The notes under the pieces were generated by a model. It searched no databases. It saw only the letters and a list, made by a program, of their open reading frames with translations, and was not told where the DNA came from. A stretch of DNA of 61,838 nt from Acidobacteriota bacterium (GTDB lineage: Bacteria; Acidobacteriota; Terriglobia; Acidiferrales; UBA7541), in the NCBI GenBank assembly GCA_013289695.1, contig JABCZK010000025.1:1-61838 (forward strand). The letters are read 5' to 3'. Shown in pieces: positions 25,701-33,798 of the stretch (positions within the stretch are counted from its first letter, which is position 1; each line of letters opens with the position of its first letter). The position numbers were made by a program, and so were the translations under genes.

Positions 25701-26156
25701 TCAGCGGGTGTAATGCGTAGGCGTCGGCCCAGCTTCCAGCCGATGGCGATCCCAAATCGCCCCTTCGCGGCTGTAACTGGCCATCTCAAAATCCTGCGTC
25801 AATTCCAAACAATCGGTGGGGCAAGCGTCTTCGCACAATCCGCAGAACATGCAGCGCGAAGTATCGTACGTGAAAGTGGTAAGAACCTTGCGCCGCGTGG
25901 CATCGTCGCGCAGCCAGCCCACCACGATCAAATTCTCCGGGCAAGCCAGCGCGCACAAATTGCACGAAATGCACAGCGACTCGCCAGTTTCCGGGTTCAT
26001 GTTCAGCCGCGGCGCGCCGCGGTAGCGCTCCGCCACCATCGGCCGTTCTTGAGGATACTGCTCGGTGTAAATATTCTTCGGCGCCTGATAACGAAACGTG
26101 ACCCACATGCCCTTGAAGAGATCGACAAGAAAGACGCGCCGCAGAAGTTCTCTCAT
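25701..26156 (-). CDS. nuoI: NuoI-like ferredoxin subunit (2x[4Fe-4S])
   Basis: 151 aa from ATG at 26156. Two CxxCxxCxxxC cluster motifs: C62, C65, C68, C72 (CISCNLCALACP) and C102, C105, C108, C112 (CMFCGLCEDACP), with ERYRGAPRLNMNPETGES before them, a NuoI hallmark. In complex I this subunit passes electrons between N6a and N6b clusters. No other nuo gene is nearby, so it is an orphan copy; a role in another membrane complex is possible. Confidence 0.85.
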   Translation of the reverse strand: MRELLRRVFLVDLFKGMWVTFRYQAPKNIYTEQYPQERPMVAERYRGAPRLNMNPETGESLCISCNLCALACPENLIVVGWLRDDATRRKVLTTFTYDTSRCMFCGLCEDACPTDCLELTQDFEMASYSREGAIWDRHRLEAGPTPTHYTR

Positions 26157-26323
26157 TTCGAGGATTGTGACTTCCCTGCTAGTAGTTGTCAATAGACGCG
26201 TGCTGAGTTCTGCGAAATTCAGAATGCCGCCCTCACAAGGTCGCGCCAAACTGCCCGCACGCCCGCGCCAAACATCGCTCTGAGGTCTGGCGCGGGCGCT
26301 TGGACAATTGATCGCGCGGGCGC

Positions 26324-27040
26324 TTAGCGCGAAGCTGCTGCGGCCGTGCTTGAGCCAATGGAACCCGCCGCGTCGATCACGAAAGCCGCAACCTCCTGTG
26401 GATGCGAAAGCATCGGCAGATGGCTGCTGGCGAGCGTCAAAGTCTTTGCGCCCATCCTTTTCGCCGTGCTAATTTCCTGCTCAGGCGCGATGGCCCGATC
26501 ATTCGAACAGATCACGAACCAGCACGGCTTGCTATGCCAGGCAGCCTTCTGGACCGACGCCCCAAAAATGGCGCTTTGCGTCGCGCCCTGCACCGCAAAC
26601 ACCAGCGTCTGTTCTTGCAGCGTCAAGTCCTGCCCGAAGTCTTCCCGCACGCCCTTCTGGGTCAGCATCAAGTAGCCGTCCCCGACCGGCTGCACCTCAC
26701 CGAACAATGGTGTCGGCGGAAACTTCGCCGCCATCCCGCTCAGCGTCTCGCCTTCCTCCGGCGCAAACGCGGCCACGTAAACCAACCCTGCCACTTTCGG
26801 ATTGTTCCCGGCTTCGGTGATCACTGCGCCTCCATAAGAATGTCCCATCAGCAGCACCGGCCCGTCCTGCGCGTTAATAAGACGATTTGTGGAGGCCACA
26901 TCATCGGCAATCGAGCTAAGCGGATTTTGTACCGCTACCGCGTGCAGTCCGTTGGCTTGCAGCAGCGGAATTATTTTGGACCAGCTCGAGCCATCGGCCC
27001 AAGCGCCATGGACGAGTACGACGTTCTTTACTCCTTGCAT
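26324..27040 (-). CDS. Alpha/beta hydrolase
   Basis: 238 aa, AGGAGGA RBS, no signal peptide. Oxyanion region NVVLVHGAWADGSSW (HGxW) at 6-20, nucleophile elbow LLMGHSYGGAVI with Ser in GHSYGG, late His in ASSHLPMLSHP. The pattern HGAWADGSSWSKIIPLL is typical of the EstA/salicylate-esterase-like group. Substrate unknown. Upstream (27058-27095) is a run of GCGGTTAGCGGTTGGCGG-like words. Confidence 0.9.
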   Translation of the reverse strand: MQGVKNVVLVHGAWADGSSWSKIIPLLQANGLHAVAVQNPLSSIADDVASTNRLINAQDGPVLLMGHSYGGAVITEAGNNPKVAGLVYVAAFAPEEGETLSGMAAKFPPTPLFGEVQPVGDGYLMLTQKGVREDFGQDLTLQEQTLVFAVQGATQSAIFGASVQKAAWHSKPCWFVICSNDRAIAPEQEISTAKRMGAKTLTLASSHLPMLSHPQEVAAFVIDAAGSIGSSTAAAASR

Positions 27041-27229
27041 TGGTTCCTCCTAAATTGCGGTTAGCGGTTGGCGGTTAGCCGTTAGAGGTTAGCGATGAGC
27101 CGGAATCTTCGAGTCAGTATGCTGGAGCCCCCCATCGTACGCCGTTGCGGCCTTCGGCACAATAAAGTACCCGGCATCACTAACTGCGGCGAAGCGCTAA
27201 AATTTCCAACGGCACACGCGCCACGCACT

Positions 27230-28243
27230 TCACCACAGCGGCGCCACCGGCGCTTCGTCGAATACCGGCGTGGGGCCGCCTTTATTCGACAGGTGAATAA
27301 TGTTCAAGTAGGGTTTAACCTGCGGATCGTACGTCACAGTGATGCTGCCGCCTCTTCCCGGCGAACCATCGAAGCCATTTCGTCCGTCGGAGCCAGCCAT
27401 TCCGTTGTTGCCGTTAGGTGTCCCGATGCCGCCCGACCCACCCGCTCCGCCGCGCCCGCCTCTTCCGCCCGATCCTCCGGGCCCGCCATCCGCAGTCACC
27501 GTCAACGCGCCGCCCCGCGGATCAATCAAGTAAAGTCGCGTTTTTCCCGCCGCCGCTACGCTGGCTTGCAACAGCAGCTGCGCGCCGGTCCGCAGCGTCA
27601 CGCGAACTTGTACGGGCGGCGCGTTTCCGCCATTGCCGCCATCGCCGCCGTCCCCGCCATTGGTTCCGTTCCCGCCATCGCCGCCCGGCGAAGGATTATT
27701 CGGATCGGTGGAACCCATGTTGCCGGACGAGCCGGCCATCCCGTCGCTGCCGTTCGAACCGTCGCTGCCGCGAGCGCCGGAAAAATTCGACACGAAGTTG
27801 TAATCATAAGTGATGGGAATATCGAGATCCGCTTTCAAGTCCGGATGGCTCGGCACGGTGATCGTGACGTGCGCTGTCTTGCCGTCGCTGACTCTGGGAT
27901 CGTGAGCCAGAGTCACGACGCCTTTGTTGTTGGCGGTCACCACGGTCGGCGTCACGGTGAGGTCCTGCCACATCACTTTCCCTTTGCCTTTCCCCTCGGT
28001 CAGTAAAATCGTGCCGTCCGGTTCGGTGAATTGCACCATCACCGGCGATTTTTCTCCGGGCGCGATGGCCGGCCCGTTGGGCAGGCTGGCCGTCATGGAC
28101 GTAACCTGCACCTTGGCCAAATAAACCCGCATCCCGAGCTTCACCTTCACAGCCGCGCATCCGCTGAGCGCGAGCAGCGAGGCGAGCGTCACATAGGCCG
28201 CGCCGCACCTGGCTCGCGAGTTTTTGTGACAGACCGTGTCCAT
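27230..28243 (-). CDS. Lipoprotein with two collagen-like Gly-rich blocks
   Basis: 337 aa from ATG at 28243. Lipobox LALSGC at about residue 28 (CAAV follows), so a lipid anchor is likely. Then a beta-rich domain (about 30-150), a first Gly-Xaa-Xaa block (ARGSDGSNGSDGMAGSSGNM, then GGDGGNGTNGGDGGDGGNGG), a second short domain, and a second Gly block (GGPGGSGGRGGRGGAGG, GMAGSDGRNGFDGSPGRGG) before a C-terminal domain ending in FDEAPVAPLW. The Gly blocks are low complexity and only partly follow strict GXY. Surface display is plausible; function unknown. Confidence 0.75.
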   Translation of the reverse strand: MDTVCHKNSRARCGAAYVTLASLLALSGCAAVKVKLGMRVYLAKVQVTSMTASLPNGPAIAPGEKSPVMVQFTEPDGTILLTEGKGKGKVMWQDLTVTPTVVTANNKGVVTLAHDPRVSDGKTAHVTITVPSHPDLKADLDIPITYDYNFVSNFSGARGSDGSNGSDGMAGSSGNMGSTDPNNPSPGGDGGNGTNGGDGGDGGNGGNAPPVQVRVTLRTGAQLLLQASVAAAGKTRLYLIDPRGGALTVTADGGPGGSGGRGGRGGAGGSGGIGTPNGNNGMAGSDGRNGFDGSPGRGGSITVTYDPQVKPYLNIIHLSNKGGPTPVFDEAPVAPLW

Positions 28244-28340
28244 TAGGCGGTTTCCAAATTTGCCTCGCAACAGCACCGGGAGCAAGCCGCAGCGGCGCGA
28301 TCGCTCATTCTCTACCAAATTTCGCCAGCCCAGAACATTT

Positions 28341-28392
28341 TGGAGCGCGGCGGCTTGTCGCCGCTCTGCCTTGGGCGAGGCTTGCCTCGCCC
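28341..28392. repeat. Dispersed intergenic double-hairpin repeat, family B
   Basis: TGGAGCGCGGCGGCTTGTCG then CCGCTCTGCCTTGGGCGAGG then CTTGCCTCGCCC. First hairpin GCGGCGGCTTGTCGCCGC, second GGGCGAGGCTTGCCTCGCCC. Confidence 0.7.
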
Positions 28393-28476
28393 GATTTCTG
28401 GCAACGCTGCTACGCGTTACGGTTCATCGTTGAGACGCGTAAATTCACATAAGAGTTCCATGCTATCCTGCAAAAA

Positions 28477-28953
28477 ATGAGCGTACTCGATAATGTTCCG
28501 GACGATGACAACGACGCGCGATTCATGCGCGCCGCGCTGGAAGAAGCCCGCGCCGCCGCCGAACGCGACGAGGTGCCCGTCGGCGCCGTGGTGGTGCTGA
28601 ACGATGAGATCATCGCGCGCGCCGGAAATCGCACCATTGCCGATTGCGATCCCACCGCGCACGCCGAAGTGATTGCGCTGCGCGAAGCATCGAAGAGGCT
28701 CGGGAACTATCGCCTCGCGGGCGCTGAATTGTATGTGACGATTGAACCCTGCGCCATGTGCGCCGGAGCCATGATTCAAGCTCGCATCGCCCGCCTGGTG
28801 TACGGCGCGGAAGACAGCAAAGGCGGCGCGGTACAATCGTGTTTCGCGGTGCTGGATCATCCGCAGCTGAACCATCGCGTGGAAGTCACCGCGGGCATCC
28901 TGGCCGAACAAGCCGCGGCAGTGCTCAAAGATTTTTTCGCCGCGCGCCGGTAG
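28477..28953 (+). CDS. tadA: tRNA-specific adenosine deaminase
   Basis: 158 aa. Deaminates A34 to inosine in tRNA-Arg(ACG), a copy of which is at 4126. Zinc site complete: H62 and E64 in TAHAEVIALRE, C92 and C95 in EPCAMCAGAMI. The family segment ARLVYGAEDSKGGAV is present. Length is normal. No clear RBS (TATCCTGCAAAA upstream). Confidence 0.93.
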   Translation: MSVLDNVPDDDNDARFMRAALEEARAAAERDEVPVGAVVVLNDEIIARAGNRTIADCDPTAHAEVIALREASKRLGNYRLAGAELYVTIEPCAMCAGAMIQARIARLVYGAEDSKGGAVQSCFAVLDHPQLNHRVEVTAGILAEQAAAVLKDFFAARR

Positions 28954-29061
28954 AAAAACCGGACGCCTGACCACTCGATGGTCTTTGTAGGTCGCGGCTT
29001 TGGCCACGACACGATCCAAGCAATTCGGTGCGGCATTGCAGTTTGCGGAAAAAGTGGAGCG

Positions 29062-29157
29062 GGCGTCATCCCGAGCGCAGCGAGGGATCTGCTTTTCGCG
29101 CGAATGCCAAGGAAAAAACAGATTCCTCGGGCAAAAAACCGCCCTCGGAATGACAAT
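29062..29157. repeat. Dispersed inverted repeat, family D
   Basis: GGCGTCATCCCGAGCGCAGC then GAGGGATCTGCTTTTCGC, and on the far side AACAGATTCCTCGGGC and GCCCTCGGAATGAC. The outer ends are inverted. The 393 bases between tadA and the HtrA-like gene hold nothing else I can support. Confidence 0.7.
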
Positions 29158-29346
29158 GTGCGCGTTTTTCCGCAAACTGTTTAGAAGCTGAAGCACCGGT
29201 TCAGCAGTCGCGACACAGACTCGCGCACCCACACGAATTGGATTGAACTCTCGCCACTTACCGCGGATTTGTTTACACTCGTTCACGGCGCAACGAACAC
29301 GCCCCGAAGCTGCGCCGAATGCATAATCGCAGAAGGAATAATTCGA

Positions 29347-30843
29347 ATGAACGTAAGGATGACTGGCAACACGTTACCCAAAGCCACACGCGCATTGCTC
29401 TGCCTCATAACCGCCGCGGGCTTTTTTCCAGGCGCCACTTCCCTCCTGGCGCAAACCGCGAAGAATCCGCAACAAGCCCAAACCCCGGCCGAAGCCACCC
29501 GCAAAGACCTACTCGCGCAATTCAACGAATCGCTGCAGGAACTCACCGCGCGCGTTTCGCCTTCCATCGTGCAAGTGCAAGTCACCGGCTATCGCGCGCT
29601 CAACGAAAAGAACGACACAGACGCCAACACCATCGGGCGCCAGCGCAGCCTCGGCTCCGGCGTGATCGTGGACCCCGACGGCTACATCATCACCAACGCC
29701 CACGTCGTGAAAGGCGCGCAGCGCGTGCGCGTCATCCTGACGCCCGCCACCGCCGGTGATTCGCAAGTGCGCGCCAGCCTCGGTCTTGGCGAACACAGCC
29801 CGCCGGCCGACGCGCGCATCATCGGAATCGCACCTGCGATTGATATAGCGCTGCTGAAAATTGAACAGAAGAACCTACCGGCGATGGCCTTCGCTGATTA
29901 CACCCAACTGAAAAAAGGCCAGCTGGTGCTGGCGTTCGGCAGCCCGGAGGGCCTGGAAAATTCCGTGAGCATGGGCGTGGTCAGCGCGGTGGCTCGGCAA
30001 GCGGACCCGGACGTGCCGTCGGTGTACATCCAGACCGACGCGCCCATCAATCCCGGAAACAGCGGAGGACCGCTGGTAAATACCAACGGCGAGCTGGTGG
30101 GTATTAACACATTCATTCTCACGGAATCCGGCGGCAGCCAGGGACTGGGCTTCGCGATACCCAGCAGCGTGGTGGAATTCGTGTATCACGAACTGCGCAA
30201 ATACGGCCGCGTGCATCGCAGCATTATCGGCGCGCAACTGCAGGACATCACGCCGGATCTCGCCGCGGGACTTTCGCTGAAGAAAGAACGCGGCGTGGTG
30301 GTCACGGACGTTCTGCCCGACGGCCCCGCGGAAAAGGCGGGCTTGCAGATTCAGGATATTCTGTTGAATTTGGATGGCCGCGCCATGGGGAGCGTCCCGC
30401 TGGCGGAAATGATTATTTCCACCCGTCCGGCAGGCGCGGTGATGCACGCCGAAGTTCTGCGCGGAACGCAGCGGCTCACACTGACGATCCCGGTGACGGA
30501 ACAGAAAAATGACGTCGATCAGCTGGGCGACCTGGTGGATCCGGAAAAAGATCTGGTCACCAAGTTGGGAATTTACGGCGTCGAAATTGACGAGCAGCTC
30601 GCAAAACAGCTCGAGGACCTGCGCGAGGCTACCGGCGTGATCGTCGCAGCGCTCGCGGCCGACTCGATGGGCGTCGAAGCCGATCTGCAACCCGGCGACG
30701 TGATTCACGCGCTGAATGGCAAGCCACTTGCGACGCTGCAAGAATTGCGCGCCGCGCTGAAGGCGCTTCCCACCGGAGCCCCCGGAGTGCTGCAAGTCGA
30801 GCGCGACGGAAAATATCTCTACGTAACTTTTGAAATGGATTGA
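29347..30843 (+). CDS. HtrA/DegP-like periplasmic serine protease with PDZ domains
   Basis: 498 aa from ATG at 29347 (RBS GAAGGAA); earlier in-frame Mets lack an RBS. N-terminal signal sequence (LLCLITAAGFFPGATSLLAQ). Trypsin-like domain with H119 (IITNAHVV), D166 (AIDIALLKI) and S239 (NPGNSGGPLV) all present. PDZ domain 1 at about 290-370 (GVVVTDVLPDGPAEKAGLQ) and PDZ 2 at about 400-490 (GDVIHALNGKPLATLQELR). Envelope protein quality control is the likely role. Confidence 0.93.
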   Translation: MNVRMTGNTLPKATRALLCLITAAGFFPGATSLLAQTAKNPQQAQTPAEATRKDLLAQFNESLQELTARVSPSIVQVQVTGYRALNEKNDTDANTIGRQRSLGSGVIVDPDGYIITNAHVVKGAQRVRVILTPATAGDSQVRASLGLGEHSPPADARIIGIAPAIDIALLKIEQKNLPAMAFADYTQLKKGQLVLAFGSPEGLENSVSMGVVSAVARQADPDVPSVYIQTDAPINPGNSGGPLVNTNGELVGINTFILTESGGSQGLGFAIPSSVVEFVYHELRKYGRVHRSIIGAQLQDITPDLAAGLSLKKERGVVVTDVLPDGPAEKAGLQIQDILLNLDGRAMGSVPLAEMIISTRPAGAVMHAEVLRGTQRLTLTIPVTEQKNDVDQLGDLVDPEKDLVTKLGIYGVEIDEQLAKQLEDLREATGVIVAALAADSMGVEADLQPGDVIHALNGKPLATLQELRAALKALPTGAPGVLQVERDGKYLYVTFEMD

Positions 30844-30890
30844 ACTTTCGAGCGTCGGACAACTTCTGAAATAACAAATGTCCGGGGCCT

Positions 30891-31148
30891 CTAGTGCGCA
30901 GGCTTTTTGTTTGTACCCAGCAGAGGATCAGAAAACAAAAACGGCCAGCGAGTCTTTGAATCGCTGACGGCGGAATTCGAGGCATCCCACGAACAGAACG
31001 CCGGACTGGATCCCAGTGTTCTCTGAAGTTCTTCCGCAGAAATCGCGCGCGGCACACCTTTGCGCCCGAGTTCAGCCATAACACGCATAGCATCCTTATA
31101 GCAGCGCCGCCGGCGGCCATTCAAGCGCAAATAATCCGAACACCGCAT
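30891..31148 (-). CDS. Hypothetical protein (weak candidate)
   Basis: 85 aa. N-terminal MRCSDYLRLNGRRRRCYKDA then MRVMAELGRKGVPRAIS is helical and basic. No domain, signal or membrane segment. It lies convergent with the HtrA-like gene and divergent from tRNA-Ser. Composition is compatible with coding, but no strong RBS. Confidence 0.3.
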   Translation of the reverse strand: MRCSDYLRLNGRRRRCYKDAMRVMAELGRKGVPRAISAEELQRTLGSSPAFCSWDASNSAVSDSKTRWPFLFSDPLLGTNKKPAH

Positions 31149-31215
31149 GACACCGCCCCACGCGATTAGTTGTGACCCTGCGGCGCCTTTGTTAAGCTAC
31201 AGAAGCCACAACCGC

Positions 31216-31305
31216 GGAGAGGTGTCTGAGCGGTTGAAAGAGCTCGCCTCGAAAGCGAGTGTCGGGGAAACTCGACCGTGGGTTCAAATCCCACCCTCTC
31301 CGCCA
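31216..31305 (+). tRNA. tRNA-Ser (anticodon CGA)
   Basis: Cloverleaf with long variable arm. Acceptor GGAGAGG/CCTCTCC, anticodon stem CTCGC/GCGAG with loop CTCGAAA giving CGA, extra arm TGTCGGGGAAACTCGACC, T arm GTGGG/CCCAC with loop TTCAAAT, discriminator G, encoded CCA at 31303-31305. Confidence 0.95.
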
Positions 31306-31309
31306 CCAA

Positions 31310-31954
31310 TCATTGATTCGCCGCAATACACTCCGCTATGGTTTGCTCAAATTGCAGCTTCAGCAGCTCCGCTTGCTCCTCGGTGCGGACCCTCACCCAC
31401 GCGCTCGAAACCATCGGCTGCTCGACAGAGGTAATGGGCCCCCGTTTTCTATTGAAGACAATGTTTTGGTCCACCACGCTCACGGTGTTCTTGCCACGCA
31501 TGGATTGCAGCCGAACCACGTAGTAGTCTCCCGCTTCGATGCCGGGCCGCTCGCCCTGTCCCGCGCGCACCGGCTCTATAGTGATTTGCTTCGCGTCCAT
31601 GGTTGCCAACGGAACCTCAAATCGGTGGGTCTCGATGTAAATCAGTTGAGCGGATGCAGTCCCTTCCTGCATTTGATTCCAAACAATAGAGCAGCCGTCA
31701 AAGTCGATCGGCGCCACCGAGATCGTCGTGGTCACGTCACCGAACTGCGGAACAGAATGCTTCCAGCGCGCGGTATGGTCGATTGAGAACTCCTGTGCCA
31801 GCTTTTTGAGAAATCGAAACTTTTCTGACGGCGCAGAGGATTGCGTTAACGCTGCAACCGGCGAGGAGTGCGATGAAGTGGCGAAGCTTTCGTCCCCCAG
31901 CAACAAAAGCAGAAAAATCAGCGCGCCCTCAAACCTACTCAGCTGTTTATGCAT
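31310..31954 (-). CDS. Secreted hypothetical protein
   Basis: 214 aa from ATG at 31954 (RBS GGGGG). Signal peptide LSRFEGALIFLLLLLGDESFA. The mature part contains IDFDGCSIVWNQMQEG and ETHRFEVPLATMDAKQITIE, an all-beta text without a known motif; a single Cys is present. Longer frame to 32023 is probably not used. Confidence 0.65.
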   Translation of the reverse strand: MHKQLSRFEGALIFLLLLLGDESFATSSHSSPVAALTQSSAPSEKFRFLKKLAQEFSIDHTARWKHSVPQFGDVTTTISVAPIDFDGCSIVWNQMQEGTASAQLIYIETHRFEVPLATMDAKQITIEPVRAGQGERPGIEAGDYYVVRLQSMRGKNTVSVVDQNIVFNRKRGPITSVEQPMVSSAWVRVRTEEQAELLKLQFEQTIAECIAANQ

Positions 31955-32069
31955 AGCCACCCCCAAATGCTCCGGATCAACCCAACGAGTTGTGCCGACT
32001 ACCCCGCCATCGCAAGTTATCATCCTTTTGCTGCCGTCAAAACCTCCAGTTGGAACTGAGGATTACGTG

Positions 32070-32429
32070 ATGATCTTCACGCACCACGTGGATTTTTTCA
32101 GCATCACGATGCGCGCGCCGGCTCACAAAATCGAGGCATTCTCGGATTTCAGAACGCTCACTCCTGTTGACGCGGGCTTCACGTCCGCGTCCGACCCGGA
32201 CAAGGCGCATCACCAATACGTCTGGATCTTCCGCATCGCGCCCGGCACTTTCGATCCGGAGAATTCCTCGCCTCGCCGCCGCTACCAATTTTCCACCGTC
32301 GAATCCAATGCGCTAGGTTCGAAAGCCGGCCTAAAAGCGGTCAAGGACGCTATCCGCTTCGTAGCCACCGCGAACCACTCAAGTTTGGCCGACGGAACAT
32401 GCCAGGCAGACCTTGAACAATGCGGATAG
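32070..32429 (+). CDS. Hypothetical protein overlapping the higB remnant
   Basis: 119 aa, ATG with GAGGAT upstream and a GC-rich third-position pattern. Contains HHVDFFSITMRAPAHKIEAF and HHQYVWIFRIAPGTFDPEN. No domain recognised. The C-terminal residues (ATANHSSLADGT) look like the middle of a HigB-type toxin read before a frameshift, so the last part may be remnant sequence rather than this gene. Confidence 0.4.
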   Translation: MIFTHHVDFFSITMRAPAHKIEAFSDFRTLTPVDAGFTSASDPDKAHHQYVWIFRIAPGTFDPENSSPRRRYQFSTVESNALGSKAGLKAVKDAIRFVATANHSSLADGTCQADLEQCG

Positions 32430-32583
32430 CGTCCGAACCTGCGTTGTCTTTAACGTCAGCCGCAAGCGATGCCGGCCGGTTTCTTACATCAATTACAAGG
32501 CTGGAATCGTCTACGTCTTGCATATTCTAAGTCACGTCGAATACGGCAAGCATGGATGGAAAAATGATTGCGACTGCGATTAA
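32386..32583 (+). pseudogene. Remnant of a HigB-type mRNA interferase toxin
   Basis: Read from TGG at 32386, the C-terminal half of a HigB-like toxin is visible: NADSVRTCVVFNVSRKRC then RPVSYINYKAGIVYVLHIL and SHVEYGKHGWKNDCD, stop at 32583. This follows the family pattern SADxVxxxxVFNIxGNKYRL, then THxEYDxGxWK. No start or N-terminal half exists in this frame (a TAG lies just before), and the expected upstream text appears in another frame. Inactive. Confidence 0.65.
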
Positions 32584-33103
32584 AGGCGATACGCTGGCCG
32601 GGTTCGACACGCCGAAACCGATCACATCGGACGCGCAAAATGAGCGATACATTTCTGCGCTTCTGGAAATGGAGCACCGCGGCCACTTGACGGCGGCGGA
32701 AAAAAAGTATGCGGAGGTGCTGGCGTTGTTGATCGAAGCGTACGAGGAGAAGCACTACCCAATTCGCGCAGCTTCACCGCTGGAGGTCTTAGCAGGATTA
32801 ATGTCCGCCAATAATCTCAAGCAAAAAGATCTCGCTTCCACGCTAGGCTCAGAAAGCATCGTTTCCGAGATCCTGAGTGGCCGCCGCGAACTAAACCGGC
32901 GCCATATCGAGCGCCTCAGCAAACGATTCAAAGTCTCTCCGGAAGTATTTTTCGAATCCTCCACGAACGCACGCCGCCGCCGCTCAACGAGTCGACGTAC
33001 CTACAATTGTATTGACCTCGCGATGCGCTACTGCAGAGGCATGGCGGTCTTCCGGAACACCATGGCTACTGCCACTTTCGACGCAACCGGTGTGGTCCCG
33101 TAA
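32564..33103 (+). CDS. higA: HigA-type XRE antitoxin with unusual C-terminal extension
   Basis: 179 aa, starting inside the end of the higB remnant (RBS GGATGG), as in higBA operons. Family text: ALLEMEHRGHLTAAEKKYAE then VLALLIEAYEEKHYPI, then helix-turn-helix VLAGLMSANNLKQKDLASTL and SESIVSEILSGRRELNRRH, and HIERLSKRFKVSPEVFF. HigA normally ends at VFF; here it runs on for about 50 residues of Arg/Ser-rich text, overlapping the TonB-C gene on the other strand. The stop was probably lost. Confidence 0.75.
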   Translation: MIATAIKGDTLAGFDTPKPITSDAQNERYISALLEMEHRGHLTAAEKKYAEVLALLIEAYEEKHYPIRAASPLEVLAGLMSANNLKQKDLASTLGSESIVSEILSGRRELNRRHIERLSKRFKVSPEVFFESSTNARRRRSTSRRTYNCIDLAMRYCRGMAVFRNTMATATFDATGVVP

Positions 33104-33717
33104 ACTCCAGCAGTAAACTTCCAGGTTTTGAATGCGCCGCTCGCCGCCGCCGTCAGCATAGGAACGGCGCGGATAACCGTAACTTTGGTTAGAGTGCCTC
33201 CGCTGTCAACGGACGCGTCCAGCACCACGGCACCGCCCACCGAAGCGTCGGAAGGATATGGCGAATACGTCGCGGCCAGAAGTTGCGGTGGAGTGTACGG
33301 CGTCGCTTTGGAGTCCGGCGATTGGAACGTCTCTGCCGGCGCCAGCGGAACATTTTTCAGCTGCAGATACGCCGGATCGAACACCGCATTGACAAGTAGC
33401 GTTGCCGGAACATGCTTGCCGTTTAGACTTGCCGGCACGTACGTCCAGCCACGCACCGCCACCAATGCCGGGCTCGTTAACGCGGGAATGTCTCGCAGAA
33501 CCTGCACATTGATGATATTCCCGCCGTCGTCCAGATTCACCGCCAGCGTCACCACGCCCGCCGCGGCCGTGGCAGCGGAATACGGAATATCGCTCGCGTA
33601 AATCACGTCCGGCGGAATGAAATGTTGCGGACGCTGCGCAACCGCCGGCGCGGCGAACGGCAAAACGAAAAGCGAAAATAGCGACAGCCCCACCGCAATT
33701 CTTAGGATACTCTTCAT
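33028..33717 (-). CDS. Secreted TonB-C domain protein, two tandem domains
   Basis: 229 aa. Signal peptide (IAVGLSLFSLFVLPFAAPAVA-QR) rather than the N-terminal membrane anchor and Pro-rich spacer of classic TonB. Two related TonB C-terminal-like units: about 40-120 (LRDIPALTSPALVAVRGWTY) and about 140-225 (IRAVPMLTAAASGAFKTWKF), both with the VxVLRxxP...A..A...W.F plan. A free periplasmic TonB-C protein cannot couple energy by itself; role unknown. 3' end overlaps higA antisense. Confidence 0.8.
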   Translation of the reverse strand: MKSILRIAVGLSLFSLFVLPFAAPAVAQRPQHFIPPDVIYASDIPYSAATAAAGVVTLAVNLDDGGNIINVQVLRDIPALTSPALVAVRGWTYVPASLNGKHVPATLLVNAVFDPAYLQLKNVPLAPAETFQSPDSKATPYTPPQLLAATYSPYPSDASVGGAVVLDASVDSGGTLTKVTVIRAVPMLTAAASGAFKTWKFTAGVYGTTPVASKVAVAMVFRKTAMPLQ

Positions 33718-33798
33718 AAATCACGCTAATCATCCGACGATCCTGCGAAGTCAGTCGCGACGCAGTCGCGCGCAGTATCGCACCGGCCTTTCAATCTC

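Noticed and set aside
27339..27800. Gly-rich DNA read as a CRISPR-like or tandem repeat array
   Set aside because: The periodicity is codon-level (GGN) inside a lipoprotein gene; no direct repeats with unique spacers.
28417..29286. 289-codon antisense frame opposite tadA
   Set aside because: Shadow of tadA and of a repeat region.
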